The notes beneath the pieces are model-generated. The model saw nothing but the letters and a program-made list of their open reading frames with translations, ran no database searches and had not been told where the DNA came from. Positions 45,018-57,126 of a stretch of DNA of 64,000 nt are shown here, piece by piece. The stretch is from Polaromonas sp. YR568 (lineage in GTDB: Bacteria > Pseudomonadota > Gammaproteobacteria > Burkholderiales > Burkholderiaceae_C), in the NCBI GenBank assembly GCA_945878995.1, contig CAMCUN010000003.1, positions 43,007 through 107,006 of the forward strand. Direction: 5' to 3'. The translations under genes and the position numbers were made by a program. The stretch's first letter is position 1. Each line of letters starts with the position of its first letter.

Positions 45018-47171
45018 ATGAAACACAGCACACTGACCGGGGCTTGCGGCCTGGCCCTTCAAGGCCTGCTCACCGCAGCCCACGCCCAAAGCCCTGCGCT
45101 CCCAGAGGTCACCGTGCAGGGCGGCCAACTCACCCAAAAAGCTTTTGACACGCCAGCGGCCGTGCAACACATAGACGCCCGCGCCATTCAAGAGGCCGGG
45201 CCCCGCATCAACTTGTCTGAAGCTTTGGCCCAGGTGCCTGGCGTGGTGGCGCTCAACCGCAATAACTACGCGCAAGACGTGCAAATTTCCATTCGCGGCT
45301 TTGGCGCGCGGGCGGCCTTTGGGCTGCGCGGCATCCGCCTTATCACCGACGGTATTCCGGCCACCACGCCCGACGGGCAGGGCCAAGCGTCCACCGTGGC
45401 CCTGGGCTCGGCCGCGCGCATGGAGGTGCTGTCTGGCCCGCTGGCGCAGCTCTATGGCAATGCCTCGGGCGGGGTCATTCAAACCTTCACCCGCGAAGCG
45501 GGCGCCCAGCCCCAGCTGGATGTCTCCAGCACCTGGGGCAGCTACGGCCTGCAGCGCCACGATGTGCAGCTCAGCGGCCGAATGGGCCCAAGCAGCCAAG
45601 TTGGCGTGGTGGTGGACTACAGCCTCTTTGACACCGAGGGCTACCGCAGCAACAGCGCGGCCAGCCGCAAGCATTTCAACAGCGTCATCACCAGCGACCT
45701 GAGCGCTGACACCCGGCTGCGGGTGATTGCCAATGTGTTTGACATGCCCGAGGCCAAAGACCCGCTGGGGTTGACGCAAGCGCAATGGCAGGCCGACCCT
45801 AGTCAGGCGGGCAACCGGGCGCTGGTCAATGACGTGCGCAAAAGCGTGCAGCAGTCGCAGCTTGGGCTGGTGCTGGAGCACCGCATTCATGCCGACCTCA
45901 GAACGATGTGGCGCGTGTACAGCGGCACACGGCAAAACCTGCAGTACCAAGCAGGCCGGGCGCAGCAGCCACTGGCGTCAGGCGCCTGGGTGTCGCTGGA
46001 CCGCGAATTCGCGGGCCTGGGCGGACAACTCAAGGGCGGCTGGCGCCACGCCCTGGGCCGCTTTGAATGGGTGGGCGGCCTGGACCTGGACCGCTCTGAA
46101 GAGCTTCGCCAAGGCGGGGCCACCACCAGCGGGCAAATCACCGGCAGCCTCACCCGCCAAGAAACCAACGTGGCCAGCAACACCGACGCCTACGTCCAGC
46201 TCAACTGGCATTTTCTGGATGCACAAGGCCACAACCCCTACAGCTTCACGGCAGGCTTGAGGCGCAGCCAGGTCAAGCTGTCCAACACCGACGACTTGCC
46301 CGCCACCGACGGCAACGGCTCGGGCAGCGTGCGCTACGCCGCCACCCAGCCCGTGCTGGGCGCCACCTGGCACGCCACCGAAGCCCTGAACGTCTACGCC
46401 AACTGGGGCAAAGGCCTGGAAACCCCCACCCTGGCCGAAGCCGCTTACAGCGTAGAAAATAACGCCATCATTGGCAAATTCAACACTGCCTTGCAAGCCT
46501 CGCGCAGCACACACACCGAAGCCGGTCTCAAGTGGCGGCCTGCGCCCACCGCTGAGGTGGGCGCCGCCGTCTTCCGCATCAAGACCGACAACGAGATCGT
46601 CACGCAGCTGAGCAACACGGGCCGCACGGCCTTTGTCAACGCCGCCCGCACTCAGCGTGAAGGTCTGGAGATCGGCTGGCAGCAGCGCTGGTCGACGCAG
46701 TGGCGCAGCCAGCTCTCGGCCACGTGGTTGCAGGCCAGCTATGACTCGGACTTCACTACCCCCAGCGGCGTGGTGAAAGCGGGCAACCGCATGCCTGGTA
46801 TTCCAGACAAGCAACTCTTTGCGTCGCTGCAATGGAGCGAGCAAAGCAGCACCGGGCCAGCGGCCAACCCAGTGGCCAGCGCGCCTCTGGGTTGGTCGGC
46901 CGCCCTAGAGGGCGTGCTGCGCTCGGGCCTGTGGGCCAACGACCTCAACGACGCCGACGCCCGCGCAGGCAGCTTTGCCCTGCTCAACCTCAAGCTGCGT
47001 CACCGCAGCCAGTGGGGGCCGGTGCGCGCCGAAGCTTGGCTGGGCGTGGACAACGCGACAGACCGTAAGACCGTGGGCTCGGTCATCGTGAACCAGGCGG
47101 GCCGGCAGTTTTTTGAATCTGGTCTGCCGCGCAACGAAATGGTGGGGCTCAAGCTGTCTGTGCCGCTGTGA
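45018..47171 (+). CDS. pqqU: TonB-dependent receptor, PqqU/YncD-like
   Basis: The 717-residue outer-membrane receptor has a signal peptide (to about residue 24), a TonB-box-like LPEVTVQG, the plug domain and a 22-strand barrel ending in the aromatic-poor VGLKLSVPL. From memory, the plug is strikingly like E. coli YncD, now known as the PQQ importer PqqU. Shared stretches include RINLSEALAQVPGV, NYAQDVQISIRGFG, RLITDGIPATTPDGQGQ, LYGNASGGV and, near the C-terminus, VGSVIVN. A good ribosome site (AGGAG) precedes the ATG. Its place beside PQQ-associated genes supports import of PQQ. The family assignment is strong; the ligand is inferred. Confidence 0.8.
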   Translation: MKHSTLTGACGLALQGLLTAAHAQSPALPEVTVQGGQLTQKAFDTPAAVQHIDARAIQEAGPRINLSEALAQVPGVVALNRNNYAQDVQISIRGFGARAAFGLRGIRLITDGIPATTPDGQGQASTVALGSAARMEVLSGPLAQLYGNASGGVIQTFTREAGAQPQLDVSSTWGSYGLQRHDVQLSGRMGPSSQVGVVVDYSLFDTEGYRSNSAASRKHFNSVITSDLSADTRLRVIANVFDMPEAKDPLGLTQAQWQADPSQAGNRALVNDVRKSVQQSQLGLVLEHRIHADLRTMWRVYSGTRQNLQYQAGRAQQPLASGAWVSLDREFAGLGGQLKGGWRHALGRFEWVGGLDLDRSEELRQGGATTSGQITGSLTRQETNVASNTDAYVQLNWHFLDAQGHNPYSFTAGLRRSQVKLSNTDDLPATDGNGSGSVRYAATQPVLGATWHATEALNVYANWGKGLETPTLAEAAYSVENNAIIGKFNTALQASRSTHTEAGLKWRPAPTAEVGAAVFRIKTDNEIVTQLSNTGRTAFVNAARTQREGLEIGWQQRWSTQWRSQLSATWLQASYDSDFTTPSGVVKAGNRMPGIPDKQLFASLQWSEQSSTGPAANPVASAPLGWSAALEGVLRSGLWANDLNDADARAGSFALLNLKLRHRSQWGPVRAEAWLGVDNATDRKTVGSVIVNQAGRQFFESGLPRNEMVGLKLSVPL

Positions 47172-47383
47172 GTTGCGCCGCTCCGTGGGCCCCAGGGGCG
47201 TTCTCAGCGCGCAAGATGTTGAATTGAGCTGCGACCATGCTGGCCACAAGCCCCGTTTGAGATTGCGCCTCGCACGGGCTGACACTCCAGCAGACCCAAG
47301 GCGTGGGCTTTTGATGCCCCAAGCTGGGCCCTCATCGTCCACACGCTTTCTTTGCCAAAATGGCAAAACCCAATGGAGACACC

Positions 47384-48157
47384 ATGACCGACCCTCACCA
47401 CAAGCCACTGTTTTCTTTGTCCCACGCCAAGGCCGTGGTCACCGGCGCACAGCAAGGCATTGGTTTGGCGATCGCCGTGGCGCTGGCGCAAGCAGGTGCC
47501 AGCATCGTCGCCAACTACCTCGATGACGACACCGCTGCCAGCGGCATGCAAACCTTGTCTGCCATGGGTGCGCGTGTGACCTGGGTCAAAGCCGATTTGT
47601 CAGACTCTGGGCAAATCGCGCATTTGTTTGAGCAAGCCGATGCTTTAGGTGGACTCGATATATTGGTCAACAACGCGGCCATCTTTCCACGCGCTGACTT
47701 CCTCGAACTCACCGAAGCCATGTGGGACCAAACTTTGGCAGTCAACCTCAAGGCGCCATTTTTGTGCACGCAACAAGCGGCCAGGCGCATGATCGCGCAG
47801 GGGCGTGGCGGCAGCATCATCAACATCACTTCGGGGGCGGCGTTTCGCAGTTCACCGCGTGCGGCCCATTACGTCTCGAGCAAAGCGGGTTTGGTGGGGC
47901 TGACCCGGGCCAGCGCCATGGCACTGGCGTCCCACCAAATTCGGGTCAATGCTGTCGCACCCGGCATCACCGACACAGCCCAACCGCGTCAGGGCATGAG
48001 TGAAGACGACATTTTTGCAGCGGCCGCGCTGGTGCCCCTGGGCCGCATTGCCAGCGCCAGCGACATTGCACCCACCGTGCAGTTCTTGGCTTCAGATGGC
48101 GCAGCCCACGTCACCGGCCAAACCTGGCATGTCAATGGCGGGCAATACTTGGCTTGA
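47384..48157 (+). CDS. Short-chain dehydrogenase/reductase (SDR)
   Basis: The 257-residue classical SDR has the cofactor motif TGAQQGIGLAIA, NNAAI, the catalytic Ser/Tyr/Lys set (ITSGAAFRSS ... HYVSSKAG) and a C-terminal NGGQYLA. No substrate can be assigned. The ATG at 47384 has a GGAG ribosome site 5 bp upstream; an in-frame ATG at 47360 is less likely. The 212-bp gap after the receptor gene shows no terminator. The gene is convergent with mrdA. Confidence 0.9.
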   Translation: MTDPHHKPLFSLSHAKAVVTGAQQGIGLAIAVALAQAGASIVANYLDDDTAASGMQTLSAMGARVTWVKADLSDSGQIAHLFEQADALGGLDILVNNAAIFPRADFLELTEAMWDQTLAVNLKAPFLCTQQAARRMIAQGRGGSIINITSGAAFRSSPRAAHYVSSKAGLVGLTRASAMALASHQIRVNAVAPGITDTAQPRQGMSEDDIFAAAALVPLGRIASASDIAPTVQFLASDGAAHVTGQTWHVNGGQYLA

Positions 48158-48245
48158 CCTGACTAGCATGGAATCAGGCCGACACCGGTTGGCAGGAACG
48201 CCGGTGGCCAGGGTGCCGCTCCCCGAGCAAGGGCGAGTCACCGCT

Positions 48246-50279
48246 TCAGCGCCTGGGCACCCACTTGACGCCGGCCAATCCAGCCGCAGCTGCTGCATCG
48301 GTGGCGGTGGCACCTGAAACCGTGGCGGCGTCCGCCACAGGCTCGCCCATGGCGTCGAGCGAGGCCGCCAACCTTGGCTTGCCTATGGGCGCTTGGGCCA
48401 GGCCTTTCTGCACGGCGGCCAGGTCTTCGGTGCTGGGGTACTGGCCTTTGAGCACGTAATCGAACACGCGGCGCGCCATGGGGGCGGCATGGGCGGCGCC
48501 AAAGCCGGCGTTTTCCACCACCACGGCCAAGGCCACCTGGGGCGCGTCCACCGGGGCAAAGGCCATGTAGAGGGAGTGGTCGCGCTGGTGCTCTTCCATT
48601 TTGGAGGCGTTGTATTTGTCTTTTTGGCCTATGGTCACAGCCTGCGCCGTGCCCGTTTTACCCGCACTGATGTAGGGCGCGCCGGCAAACACCCGGGCCG
48701 AGGTGCCCTCCAGCGTGACGCCCGCCAAGGCACGCTTGATGACGGCAATGTGTTCGGGCTTGTAGCCCAAGACCACAGGCGCTGGCCGCTGCACCGCCAC
48801 CAGTTGGCGCGAGACACTGTCTTGTGTGCCAATCACCAAGTGCGGTTGGTGCTGCACGCCGCTGTTGGCAATGCTGGCCGTGGCCTGCGCCAGTTGCAGC
48901 ATGGTAAAGCTGTTGTAGCCCTGGCCAATGCCCAGGGAAATGGTTTCGCCGCCATACCATTTTTTCTGCTCGGGGCGTTTGTAGGTGCGCCGCTTCCAGT
49001 CTTGGTTGGGCAACACGCCGCGCACCTCGCCGTTGATGTCTATGCCGGTGATCTGGCCAAAGCTCAGCGGCTTCATGAAGTCGTGCATGGCATCCACGCC
49101 CAGGTCGTTGGCCAGCGCGTAGTAGTACACATTGCTGGACTTGACGATGCTCAGGTGCATGTCCACCGGGCCCAGGGCGTCGCCATGGCTGCGGAACTGG
49201 TGGCCGCCGTAGCTCCACACGCCGGTGTCGTTGGTCACTTGGCCGGGCTGGCGCTTGCCCAGTTCCAGCGCCGCCAGGGCCATGAAGGGCTTGTAGGTGG
49301 AGCCCGGCGGGTAGGTGCCGCGCAGCGCCCGGTTGAGCAAGGGCTTTTCAATCGACTCGTTGAGCGCCCGCCAGCTTTCAACGTCAATGCCCTCGACAAA
49401 GAGGTTGGGGTCAAAGGTGGGCTTGCTGACAAAAGCCAGCACCTCGCCGGTGCGGGGGTCCAGTGCCACCAATGCGCCACGGCGGTCGCCAAACATGGTC
49501 TCAATGAGCTTTTGCAGCTTGATGTCTATGGACAGCTTGACCGTGTCGCCAGGGGTGGCCGGGCTGCTGGCCAAGCGCCGCACCGCGCGGCCACCGGCCG
49601 AGGTTTCCACCTGCTCCACGCCGGTGGTGCCGTGCAGTTGCTTTTCGTAACTTTGCTCCACACCGAGCTTGCCAATGTAGTCGGTGCCTCGGTAATTGCC
49701 TTCTTCGTCTTCGTCCTGGATGCGTGCTTTTTCTTGAGGGTTGATGCGGCCGATATAGCCCACCACATGGCTGGCCAAGTCGCCAAAGGGGTAATTGCGA
49801 AACAACCTGGCCTTGATGTCCACGCCCGGAAAGCGAAAACGCTGCGCGGCAAAGCGGGCCACCTCCTCGTCGCTGAGCTTGGTGCGTATGGGCAGCGACT
49901 CAAAACTCTTGAACTCTTCACGCATGCGCTTGAAACGGCGCCGGTCGCGCGGGTTGATCTCCACCACCTCGCTCAAGCCGTCAATGGTCGCCTCGAGATT
50001 GGCCACCTTGGACGGCGTGATCTCCAGCGTGTAGGCCGAATAATTGGTGGCCAACACCAAGCCGTTGCGGTCGGTGATGAGGCCGCGGTTGGGCACCACA
50101 GGCACGATGGCCGTGCGGTTGTTCTCGGCCTGCTCTTCAAAGTGCGCGTGCCTGACGATTTGCAGGTAGACCAGGCGCGCCAGCAGCAGGCCAAAGCACA
50201 GCAGAACCAACAAAGCGACCACCAGCACTCGGCCGCGAAAGTGCGACAGTTCGGACTCAACGTTGCGGAGCACAGTCAT
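48246..50279 (-). CDS. mrdA: Penicillin-binding protein 2 (elongasome transpeptidase)
   Basis: The 677-residue protein makes peptide cross-links during side-wall synthesis. It has one N-terminal membrane anchor (about residues 17-40), a dimerisation domain beginning VVPNRGLITDRNG, and a transpeptidase domain with the active-site Ser in PPGSTYKPF (SxxK), SSN in IVKSSNVYYY and KTGTAQA. The C-terminus has an unusual Ala/Thr-rich tail of about 60 residues. It is the last gene of mreB-mreC-mreD-mrdA. The usual next gene, rodA, is absent, and a convergent SDR gene follows. Confidence 0.95.
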   Translation of the reverse strand: MTVLRNVESELSHFRGRVLVVALLVLLCFGLLLARLVYLQIVRHAHFEEQAENNRTAIVPVVPNRGLITDRNGLVLATNYSAYTLEITPSKVANLEATIDGLSEVVEINPRDRRRFKRMREEFKSFESLPIRTKLSDEEVARFAAQRFRFPGVDIKARLFRNYPFGDLASHVVGYIGRINPQEKARIQDEDEEGNYRGTDYIGKLGVEQSYEKQLHGTTGVEQVETSAGGRAVRRLASSPATPGDTVKLSIDIKLQKLIETMFGDRRGALVALDPRTGEVLAFVSKPTFDPNLFVEGIDVESWRALNESIEKPLLNRALRGTYPPGSTYKPFMALAALELGKRQPGQVTNDTGVWSYGGHQFRSHGDALGPVDMHLSIVKSSNVYYYALANDLGVDAMHDFMKPLSFGQITGIDINGEVRGVLPNQDWKRRTYKRPEQKKWYGGETISLGIGQGYNSFTMLQLAQATASIANSGVQHQPHLVIGTQDSVSRQLVAVQRPAPVVLGYKPEHIAVIKRALAGVTLEGTSARVFAGAPYISAGKTGTAQAVTIGQKDKYNASKMEEHQRDHSLYMAFAPVDAPQVALAVVVENAGFGAAHAAPMARRVFDYVLKGQYPSTEDLAAVQKGLAQAPIGKPRLAASLDAMGEPVADAATVSGATATDAAAAAGLAGVKWVPRR

Positions 50280-50345
50280 GTGTCGTTCAAGCCCGCATGC
50301 CGCAAGGCAGGCAGCGCTCGCTCAAGTTCAGTCGCACGCGCAAGT

Positions 50346-50864
50346 TCATAACGGCCGATTTTCGTCCGGATCGTGCGCACGGTGCTGCGGCATCAGCAAC
50401 AACAAGCTCACCACCGGCCACAGCAGCGCCTGCAAAAAGGGCGCCAACCAAAATGACCAATTCGGAAAACCATCGCCGCTGATGAGCCGCACGATGAGTT
50501 CGAGCACATGCACGGCCATGAGCAAAGGCAAGACCTGCAGGGCCTGCGAGCTCACCGGAAACCACAAAATGCGCCTGTGAACCATGATGGCCAAGTAGCT
50601 CAAGGCGGTGTAGACCAGCGCATGTTGACCCAGCAGCCCGGCCCGGTGCACGTCCATGAACAGACCAAACACAAAAGCCGCACCCACGCCCACGCGCAGG
50701 GGCTGGTGAATCGTCCAAAACACCAGCACCAGGGCCAGCAAGTCAGGCCGCCAGGGCTGGCGGCCCAGGGGCAGCATGTCCAGCATCAAAGCCAGGGCCA
50801 GGGTGAACCAAATAAACACCGGTTTGGCCGGCAACAACAGGGGCTGGCCGCCGCGCATGATCAT
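50346..50864 (-). CDS. mreD: Rod shape-determining protein MreD
   Basis: The 172-residue inner-membrane protein has about five hydrophobic helices. The family features include the N-terminal LLLPAKPVFIWFTLALALML, PDLLALVLVFW, and GLFMDVHRAGLLGQHAL in the middle. It works with MreB, MreC, PBP2 and RodA in side-wall growth. ATG 50864 overlaps the mreC stop by 4 bp, which fixes the start. PBP2 follows after 66 bp. Confidence 0.92.
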   Translation of the reverse strand: MIMRGGQPLLLPAKPVFIWFTLALALMLDMLPLGRQPWRPDLLALVLVFWTIHQPLRVGVGAAFVFGLFMDVHRAGLLGQHALVYTALSYLAIMVHRRILWFPVSSQALQVLPLLMAVHVLELIVRLISGDGFPNWSFWLAPFLQALLWPVVSLLLLMPQHRAHDPDENRPL

Positions 50865-51802
50865 GGCTGCACCTCCTTGCCCCGGGGCACACCTTTGGCG
50901 GCGCCTTTGGCAGCTGCGGCCTCCTCTTTGGGCGGGCGAGCGGGCAATTGGTCCTTGAGCGGCTGGAGCACCATGACATGGCGGGCACCACCCGCCAAGG
51001 CCAAGGGTTTGCAAAAAATGCGCGCAAACGCCGTCTCCACCCGCCGCTCAATGCGGTCCACCTTGGCCACCGGGAGGCCGGGCGGGTAAATGCCGTCCAC
51101 GCCGCTGGTGGTCAGCAAATCGCCTTCTTGCACGTCGGTGTTGCTGCCCATGAAACGCAGCTCCAAGCCGCCACCACCCGACGAGTCGCCATAGGCCACA
51201 CTGCGCAAACCCGTGCGCACATTGAGCACCGGGATGGTGAGGTCTGGGTCCACCACCAAGGTGACCTCGCTGACCAAGGGGTGCACGCGCGTGACTTGGC
51301 CCAGCACCCCGGCCGCATCGACCACGGGCGAGCCCAGCGCCACGCCAGCCAGCTGTCCCTTGTCAATGATCACTTTGCGGGTGTAGAGGTCGGCCGCTTC
51401 ATAAAGCACCTCGGCGGCAGTGGCTGGCGTGTTCAGGCGGCCCCGCAATTCAAGCAGCTGCCGCAGGCGTTGGTTTTCAAAAGCAAGCTGCTCGACCTGG
51501 CCACCCCTGACCAGTTGCCGCGACAACTCCAGGCGCGACGCCTGGGCATCGGCCTGGGCTTGGGTGAGGCTGGCAAAGTAGGCGCTGGCCCCCTGGGCCG
51601 CACTCACCGGCTGAGTGGCTATCCACTGCAGTGGGTGCAAAACAGTGACCATGACCGCTCGCAGTGGCTGGGTGATGCCAAAACGCACATCAGCGACCAT
51701 CAGCAAAAAAGCCAAGGCACTGAAAAACACCAACTTGGACAGCGCCGAAGGGCCTTGCTTGAAGAAAGGCGGAGGCGACCGGTCTAGCGTTCCAAGAGGC
51801 AT
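50861..51802 (-). CDS. mreC: Rod shape-determining protein MreC
   Basis: The 313-residue protein has a short cytoplasmic start, one membrane helix (about residues 23-42), a coiled-coil stretch (about 70-115, AQADAQASRLELSRQL and following) and the two-lobed periplasmic beta domain with QLAGVALGSPVVDAAGVLGQ, SGVDGIYPPGLPVAKV and a charged C-terminal tail. It scaffolds PBP2 in the elongasome. It follows mreB by 38 bp and overlaps mreD by 4 bp. Confidence 0.95.
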   Translation of the reverse strand: MPLGTLDRSPPPFFKQGPSALSKLVFFSALAFLLMVADVRFGITQPLRAVMVTVLHPLQWIATQPVSAAQGASAYFASLTQAQADAQASRLELSRQLVRGGQVEQLAFENQRLRQLLELRGRLNTPATAAEVLYEAADLYTRKVIIDKGQLAGVALGSPVVDAAGVLGQVTRVHPLVSEVTLVVDPDLTIPVLNVRTGLRSVAYGDSSGGGGLELRFMGSNTDVQEGDLLTTSGVDGIYPPGLPVAKVDRIERRVETAFARIFCKPLALAGGARHVMVLQPLKDQLPARPPKEEAAAAKGAAKGVPRGKEVQP

Positions 51803-51840
51803 GGGTCAGACAAGGCAGCGCCGCCGGTCGCGGCTGCTGC

Positions 51841-53052
<1,212 letters not shown>

Positions 53053-53175
53053 TCAGTGCCGGCGCAGGCCTTGCAGCCCAGTCTTTTACATGCCGTTTCA
53101 GTCCCGTTCAAGGCGATATTTGCGCTCAAATGGAAAGAAACGGCCAACTATCTGCTTCTTTTTCCCGACCCCACC

Positions 53176-53471
53176 ATGGCCCTGACCCCCCAAGACATCG
53201 CCCGCGTGGCGCACCTGGCCCGCCTGGAACTGCCGCCCCAGGAAACCCAGCACACGCTGGACCGCATCAACGGCCTGTTCCAACTGGTCGAACAAATGGC
53301 GGCCGTGCCCACCGCCGGTGTGCAGCCCTTGGCCCACCCGGCGGCGGTGACCGGCCAAATTGCCCTGCGCCTGCGCGACGACGTGGCCAGCGAGCCCAAC
53401 CAGCGCGAGGCCTCCCAGGTGAGCGCCCCGGCCGTTGAACGCGGCCTCTTTCTTGTGCCCAAGGTGATCGA

Positions 53472-53475
<4 letters not shown>
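53176..53475 (+). CDS. gatC: Asp/Glu-tRNA amidotransferase subunit C
   Basis: The 99-residue protein has the GatC pattern [15 protein letters not shown] near the N-terminus and [14 protein letters not shown] in the second half. It stabilises the GatCAB enzyme that turns mischarged Glu-tRNA(Gln) or Asp-tRNA(Asn) into the correct aminoacyl-tRNA. ATG 53176 gives the normal size. Its stop overlaps the gatA start (ATGA). Confidence 0.95.
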
Positions 53476-54950
<1,475 letters not shown>

Positions 54951-54968
54951 TTCGCACCGGAACATCCC

Positions 54969-56423
54969 ATGGCCCAAGAAAAATCACGGCTGGTTCAAGG
55001 CTACGAAGTCGTCATCGGCTTTGAAACCCACACCCAGCTGACCACCGCCTCCAAAATTTTCAGCCGCGCGCCCATTGCCTTTGGTGCCGAGCCCAACACC
55101 CAAGCCAGCGCGGTGGACTTTGCCCTGCCCGGCGCCCTGCCCGTGATGAACAAGGGCGCGGTGCAACGCGCCATTGAGTTTGGCCTGGCGGTCAAGGCGC
55201 ACATTGCCGAGTCCAGCGTATTTGCCCGCAAAAACTACTTCTACCCCGACTTGCCCAAGGGCTACCAGATCAGCCAGTTTGAAATTCCGGTGGTCCAAGG
55301 CGGCGAGGTTGAGTTCTTTCTTGGAGACGAGAAAAAAACCGTGCGCCTGGTGCGCGCCCACTTGGAAGAAGACGCTGGCAAGTCGCTGCACGAGGACTTT
55401 ATTGGCCAGTCCGGCATTGACCTCAACCGCGCCGGCACGCCGCTCTTGGAGATCGTCACCGAGCCCGACATGCGCTCCAGCGCCGAGGCCGTGGCCTACG
55501 CCAAAGAGCTGCACAAAATCGTCACCTGGATTGGCATTTGCGACGGCAACATGCAAGAAGGCAGCTTTCGCTGCGACGCCAACGTGTCGGTGCGCAAGCC
55601 CGGGGCAGAGCTCGGCACCCGGCGCGAGATCAAAAACCTCAACAGCTTCAAGTTCATGCAGCAGGCGATTGACTTTGAAGTGCGCTGGCAAATTGAAGAA
55701 ATCGAAGACGGCCGCAAGATCCAACAAGCCACCGTGCTCTTTGACCCGGACACCGGCGAGACCCGCGCCATGCGCACCAAAGAAGACTCGGCCGACTACC
55801 GCTACTTCCCCGACCCCGACCTGCCGCCGCTGGTGATTGGCCGCGACTGGGTCGAGCAGACCCGCGCGGCCATGAGCGAGCTGCCGCGTGTGATGGCCGA
55901 GCGCTTTGTGCGCGACTACGGCCTGCCTGAGTACGATGCCGGGCAGTTGACGCAGAGCAAGGCCGTGGCCGCTTATTTTGAGGCCGTGGCCCAAGCCTGC
56001 GGCCAGCCCAAACTGGCGGGCAACTGGGTCATGGGCGAGCTGTCCAAGCGCCTGAATGCCGACAACTCAAGCATTGAGTCATCGGCCGTCAGCGCCCAAC
56101 AACTTGGCCAGCTGATTGCCCGCATCGCCGACGGCACCATCTCCAACAACGCTGCACGCCAAGTGTTTGACGCCTTGTGGACAGGCGATGGCCAAGACGT
56201 GGACGCCGTGATCGACGCCAAGGGTCTGAAGTCCATGAGCGACACGGGTGAGCTGGAAAAAATCATTGACGATGTGCTTGCCGCCAACGCCAAGAACGTG
56301 GAAGAAGTCAAAGCCGGCAACGCCAAGGCCTTCAACGCCCTGGTGGGGCAAGCCATGAAGGCCAGCAAAGGCAAGGCCAACCCGGCGCAGGTCAATGACT
56401 TGCTCAAGAAGAAGTTGGGCTGA
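54969..56423 (+). CDS. gatB: Asp/Glu-tRNA amidotransferase subunit B
   Basis: The 484-residue subunit activates the Glu or Asp on the tRNA with ATP and binds tRNA through its C-terminal YqeY-like tail. It shows [13 protein letters not shown] at the N-terminus, [37 protein letters not shown] and [15 protein letters not shown]. It completes the gatCAB operon. No clear terminator follows. The RelE toxin gene ends 37 bp away on the other strand. Confidence 0.97.
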   Translation: MAQEKSRLVQGYEVVIGFETHTQLTTASKIFSRAPIAFGAEPNTQASAVDFALPGALPVMNKGAVQRAIEFGLAVKAHIAESSVFARKNYFYPDLPKGYQISQFEIPVVQGGEVEFFLGDEKKTVRLVRAHLEEDAGKSLHEDFIGQSGIDLNRAGTPLLEIVTEPDMRSSAEAVAYAKELHKIVTWIGICDGNMQEGSFRCDANVSVRKPGAELGTRREIKNLNSFKFMQQAIDFEVRWQIEEIEDGRKIQQATVLFDPDTGETRAMRTKEDSADYRYFPDPDLPPLVIGRDWVEQTRAAMSELPRVMAERFVRDYGLPEYDAGQLTQSKAVAAYFEAVAQACGQPKLAGNWVMGELSKRLNADNSSIESSAVSAQQLGQLIARIADGTISNNAARQVFDALWTGDGQDVDAVIDAKGLKSMSDTGELEKIIDDVLAANAKNVEEVKAGNAKAFNALVGQAMKASKGKANPAQVNDLLKKKLG

Positions 56424-56460
56424 CTCAAGCGCGTGGGCAGGGGCACAGCACACACCTGCC

Positions 56461-56730
56461 TTAGCGGTACACCTCGCGCCTGTTTCCCACCCGCAGCACC
56501 CGCACCACGATGCGCTGATCCAAAATATCGCAAACGATGCGCCAGTCCCCGACCCTGTATTTCCAGTAGCTGCCCAGCCGTTGCCCTGACAGGGCCTCAC
56601 CCAGGTCACGAGGATTGACCAGTGGCGCAACACGGGTTCGCAAAAATCCGATCAAACGCAGCTGAATCGGCTTGTCAAGCTTGCGCAGATCTTTGAGCGC
56701 ATCTGGATCAAACTCAATTTGCCAGGCCAA
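56461..56730 (-). CDS. RelE family toxin
   Basis: The 89-residue protein has the RelE/StbE pattern: WQIEFDPDALKDLRKLDK at the N-terminus, LGSYWKYRVGDWRIVCDI in the centre and VVRVLRVGNRREVYR at the C-terminus, with the basic residues expected for mRNA cleavage on the ribosome. It overlaps the antitoxin gene by 17 bp on the same strand, the usual coupled layout. Confidence 0.9.
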   Translation of the reverse strand: MAWQIEFDPDALKDLRKLDKPIQLRLIGFLRTRVAPLVNPRDLGEALSGQRLGSYWKYRVGDWRIVCDILDQRIVVRVLRVGNRREVYR

Positions 56731-56926
56731 GTTCGCGCTCCACGTCCTCTAAAGAAATGGTCTTGCGGTTTTTGCGCGCCCGGGCTTGTGCCAGGTAGTA
56801 GTCTTCCAGGTCATCAATGTGCTCCAAGATGGCCTCGCGCGCCAAGGCTGTCTTGGTCAGGCCCGTTTCCTGAGCCAGGTGCGTCAACCGGCTTTCAATG
56901 TCTTGCGTCAGGCGAATGGCCAACAT
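56714..56926 (-). CDS. RelB-like ribbon-helix-helix antitoxin
   Basis: The 70-residue protein has a ribbon-helix-helix DNA-binding region (MLAIRLTQDIESRLTHLAQE, TGLTKTALAREAILEHI) followed by an acidic toxin-binding tail (LEDVERELGLAN). It is typical of antitoxins that pair with RelE-type toxins and repress their own operon. A directly upstream ATGCTATACAAGTATAGCC palindrome (about 56944-56963) may be the operator and contains TATACA as a possible -10. Confidence 0.88.
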   Translation of the reverse strand: MLAIRLTQDIESRLTHLAQETGLTKTALAREAILEHIDDLEDYYLAQARARKNRKTISLEDVERELGLAN

Positions 56927-57126
56927 AGCTAATTCCTTGATTTATGCTATACAAGTATAGCCAGCCGCCCGACCGGCCAATTGCACTTTGATCACCGCAC
57001 AAAACCGGCCGACCCACCCGTGCTTGGATCTTTAGATTCCTCCCTCATGGCATGGCTGAGGCCAGGCTCATGCATACTCAGCCAGACTTTAGGCCAGCTC
57101 TTTTCATTCACAAACAACACACCACC

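Noticed and set aside
48393..50351. A 652-codon open frame on the plus strand opposite mrdA
   Set aside because: It is an antisense shadow caused by high GC in third codon positions; its composition is Ala/Gly/His/Gln-rich without domains, while mrdA opposite has every catalytic motif.
56436..56461. GGCAGG/CCTGCC hairpin after gatB
   Set aside because: The stem is only 6 bp and has no T-run; not enough to call a terminator.
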